From Actinomycetes bacterium (lineage in GTDB: Bacteria > Actinomycetota > Actinomycetes > Actinomycetales > Cellulomonadaceae), in contig JAEWOA010000266.1 of assembly GCA_023461115.1 (NCBI GenBank), forward strand, positions 1 to 6,406: a DNA stretch of 6,406 nt, written 5' to 3'. This document shows positions 5,179 through 6,406 of this stretch, in pieces (within the stretch, counting starts at the first letter, position 1; every line of letters starts with the position of its first letter). Both the position numbers and the translations under genes were made by a program. The notes below the pieces were generated by a model. That model did not search any database. It saw only the letters and a list, made by a program, of their open reading frames with translations, and was not told where the DNA came from.

Positions 5179-6406
5179 AGCGCCTCCCTCGTCTCGTCGC
5201 CCGCCGCGGCCGGCGCGGCGCCCCACAGCGTCAGGTGCACCTCGGTGCCCCGCCCAGGCTTGCACGTCACGGTGGCCTCGCCGCCGCGCCGCACCATGCG
5301 CCCGACGATCGACTCCCGCACCCCGAACCTGTCCGGGCCCACCGCGTCCAGGTCGAACCCGTCGCCGCGGTCCCGCACGAACACCTCGACCTGCTGGTCG
5401 GTCGCCTCCAGGTACAGGGACACCGGCGGGCGGCCGTGGACCACCGCGTTGACGAGCGCCTCGCGCGTCGCCTGCAGCAGCGCCTCGGTGTCGGCGTCCG
5501 GCGCACGGTCCCCGACGACGACCGTGTCGATCGCCACCGGCTCGCCCGCCGGCCCGGAACGCGAGTCCTCGACCTCGGCCACGACCCCGCGCAGCGCCGC
5601 GGCGAGCGACGTCCCCGGCGCAGGGCGGTCCGCGTACAGCCACTCACGCAGCTCGCGCTCCTGCGCGCGGGCCATGCGCGCGACCTCCGCGGAGTCGTCG
5701 GCGCGCAGCCGGATCAGCGCGAGCGTCTGCAGCACCGAGTCGTGCAGGTGCGCGGCGATGTCCGCGCGCTCGGACTCGCGTGCGCGCGCGGCGCGCTCGT
5801 CGCCGAGCTCGCGCACCAGCCGCAGCCACCACGGCGCCAAGACGAGCGCGACCCCGGCGAGCACCGCGAGCGCCGCGACCGCGGCCTGCACGAGCGTCGC
5901 GGCGTCCACCCCGCGCCCCGTGCCCTGCCCCACCAGGAGCAGCACGCCGACCCCCGCGAGGACCACACCGCCCAGCAGCCGCACCACCGAGACGGGCGTG
6001 CGCCCACCGGCGCGCGAGCGCCACCGTCCACGCTGCGCAGCGTCGAGCTGGCTCCACGCCAGCCCCAGGCCCGCGAGCACGACGAGCGCCGGGAGCACCC
6101 ACGAGGCGTCGACGGCGCCCTGCCGCATCGCGACCAGGACCACCGCCACCAGGACCAGCAGCAGCCCGAGGGCCAAGTCGGTCAGCGGGATCCGCCGCCG
6201 GCGCCCCGCGGGCTCGTCGGGCCCGTCGCGCTCGTCGGGCTCATCCGGGCGCCGCGCCAAACGCGACAGCGCGCTCGGCCGCGCCGTGGCCGCGGCCTGC
6301 CACGGGTCGCCGGCCGGGACGGTGATCCACCAGAACACGTAGAGCAGCGGCCCCATGCCCGCGAGCGGAGTCGCGACGACGAACCCCGCGCGCAGCAGCC
6401 CCGGCC
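5175..6406 (-). CDS. PspC-fused NarL/DesK-type sensor histidine kinase, 5' end cut by window edge
   Basis: Membrane sensor kinase that phosphorylates the adjacent regulator. The frame is open to the right edge, with 409 residues visible. The first 30 or so (LLRAGFVVATPLAGMGPLLY then VFWWITVPAGDP) match the C-terminal half of a PspC domain, so the ATG at 6354-6356 lies inside the domain and is not a credible start. Numbering from that Met: a charged linker (35-55), four membrane helices (about 58-77, 86-102, 123-143, 154-176), a HisKA_3 region ERADIAAHLHDSVLQTLALI with phosphoacceptor His205, and an HATPase domain with N box EALVNAVVHG (Asn303), G1 box VRDRGDGFDL (327-336) and G2-like GRGTEVHLTLWG (368-379). 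It ends in TGA 5175-5177, overlapping the regulator by 4 bases. PspC-linked kinases are commonly tied to envelope stress or membrane state in actinobacteria; the actual signal is unknown. A PspC gene often lies next to such systems and may be just beyond this window. Confidence 0.95.
   Translation of the reverse strand, partial: PGLLRAGFVVATPLAGMGPLLYVFWWITVPAGDPWQAAATARPSALSRLARRPDEPDERDGPDEPAGRRRRIPLTDLALGLLLVLVAVVLVAMRQGAVDASWVLPALVVLAGLGLAWSQLDAAQRGRWRSRAGGRTPVSVVRLLGGVVLAGVGVLLLVGQGTGRGVDAATLVQAAVAALAVLAGVALVLAPWWLRLVRELGDERAARARESERADIAAHLHDSVLQTLALIRLRADDSAEVARMARAQERELREWLYADRPAPGTSLAAALRGVVAEVEDSRSGPAGEPVAIDTVVVGDRAPDADTEALLQATREALVNAVVHGRPPVSLYLEATDQQVEVFVRDRGDGFDLDAVGPDRFGVRESIVGRMVRRGGEATVTCKPGRGTEVHLTLWGAAPAAAGDETREAL
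5178..5190 (-). promoter_or_regulatory. Ribosome binding site and GTGA overlap that set the regulator start
   Basis: On the minus strand the kinase's last codons read GAGGGAGGCGCTGTGA. GGGAGG (5183-5188) is a strong Shine-Dalgarno sequence lying inside the kinase gene, 4 nt before GTG 5178. The regulator GTG and the kinase TGA share bases, the classic arrangement for termination-reinitiation coupling. Confidence 0.8.

Noticed and set aside
4519..5643. A 374-residue version of the response regulator beginning inside the kinase gene
   Set aside because: The extra N-terminal residues are a low-complexity out-of-frame reading of the kinase; GTG 5178 has a strong ribosome binding site and gives the normal 219-residue length.
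4600..6342. A 580-codon plus-strand frame spanning the regulator and kinase genes
   Set aside because: Low-complexity Ser/Arg/Thr/Pro sequence crossing two well-supported minus-strand genes; a composition artefact.

Overview
The window is very GC-rich DNA with strong G/C preference at third codon positions and long spurious open frames opposite the real genes. With a UvrD1/PcrA-type helicase and a PspC-fused histidine kinase, this points to a high-GC actinobacterium. The protein style resembles Cellulomonadaceae or Promicromonosporaceae, but that placement is inference. All five genes lie on the minus strand, so transcription runs from right to left. No mobile element, CRISPR array, tRNA, rRNA or phage gene was seen.

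In transcription order: (1) a NarL/DesK-type sensor histidine kinase whose 5' end lies beyond the right edge. The visible N-terminus is the C-terminal half of a PspC domain, followed by four membrane helices, a HisKA_3 dimerisation/phosphoacceptor region and an HATPase domain. (2) Its LuxR-type response regulator, joined to it by a 4-base GTGA overlap. A perfect 16-bp stem hairpin with a 5-nt loop begins at the regulator's stop codon and probably terminates this operon. (3) A 115-residue four-helix membrane protein of unknown function, with a possible leaderless promoter wedged between the hairpin and its ATG. (4) The 831-residue SF1 helicase PcrA/UvrD1, with all helicase motifs and a C-terminal Tudor-like domain. 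(5) A membrane acyltransferase of the OafA/OatA type (Acyl_transf_3), cut by the left edge just after its last visible membrane helix. A linker there suggests a fused extracytoplasmic domain outside the window.

The kinase and regulator form one envelope-sensing unit. The helicase is a housekeeping repair gene, and the acyltransferase probably modifies a cell-surface glycan. Nothing ties these three parts into one pathway, and I do not see a new defence or mobile system. The most useful points are the two edge-truncated genes that simple gene calling would misannotate, the compact hairpin/promoter junction at 4464-4520, and a helicase whose 2B region has no cysteine, unlike the redox-dimerising mycobacterial UvrD1.
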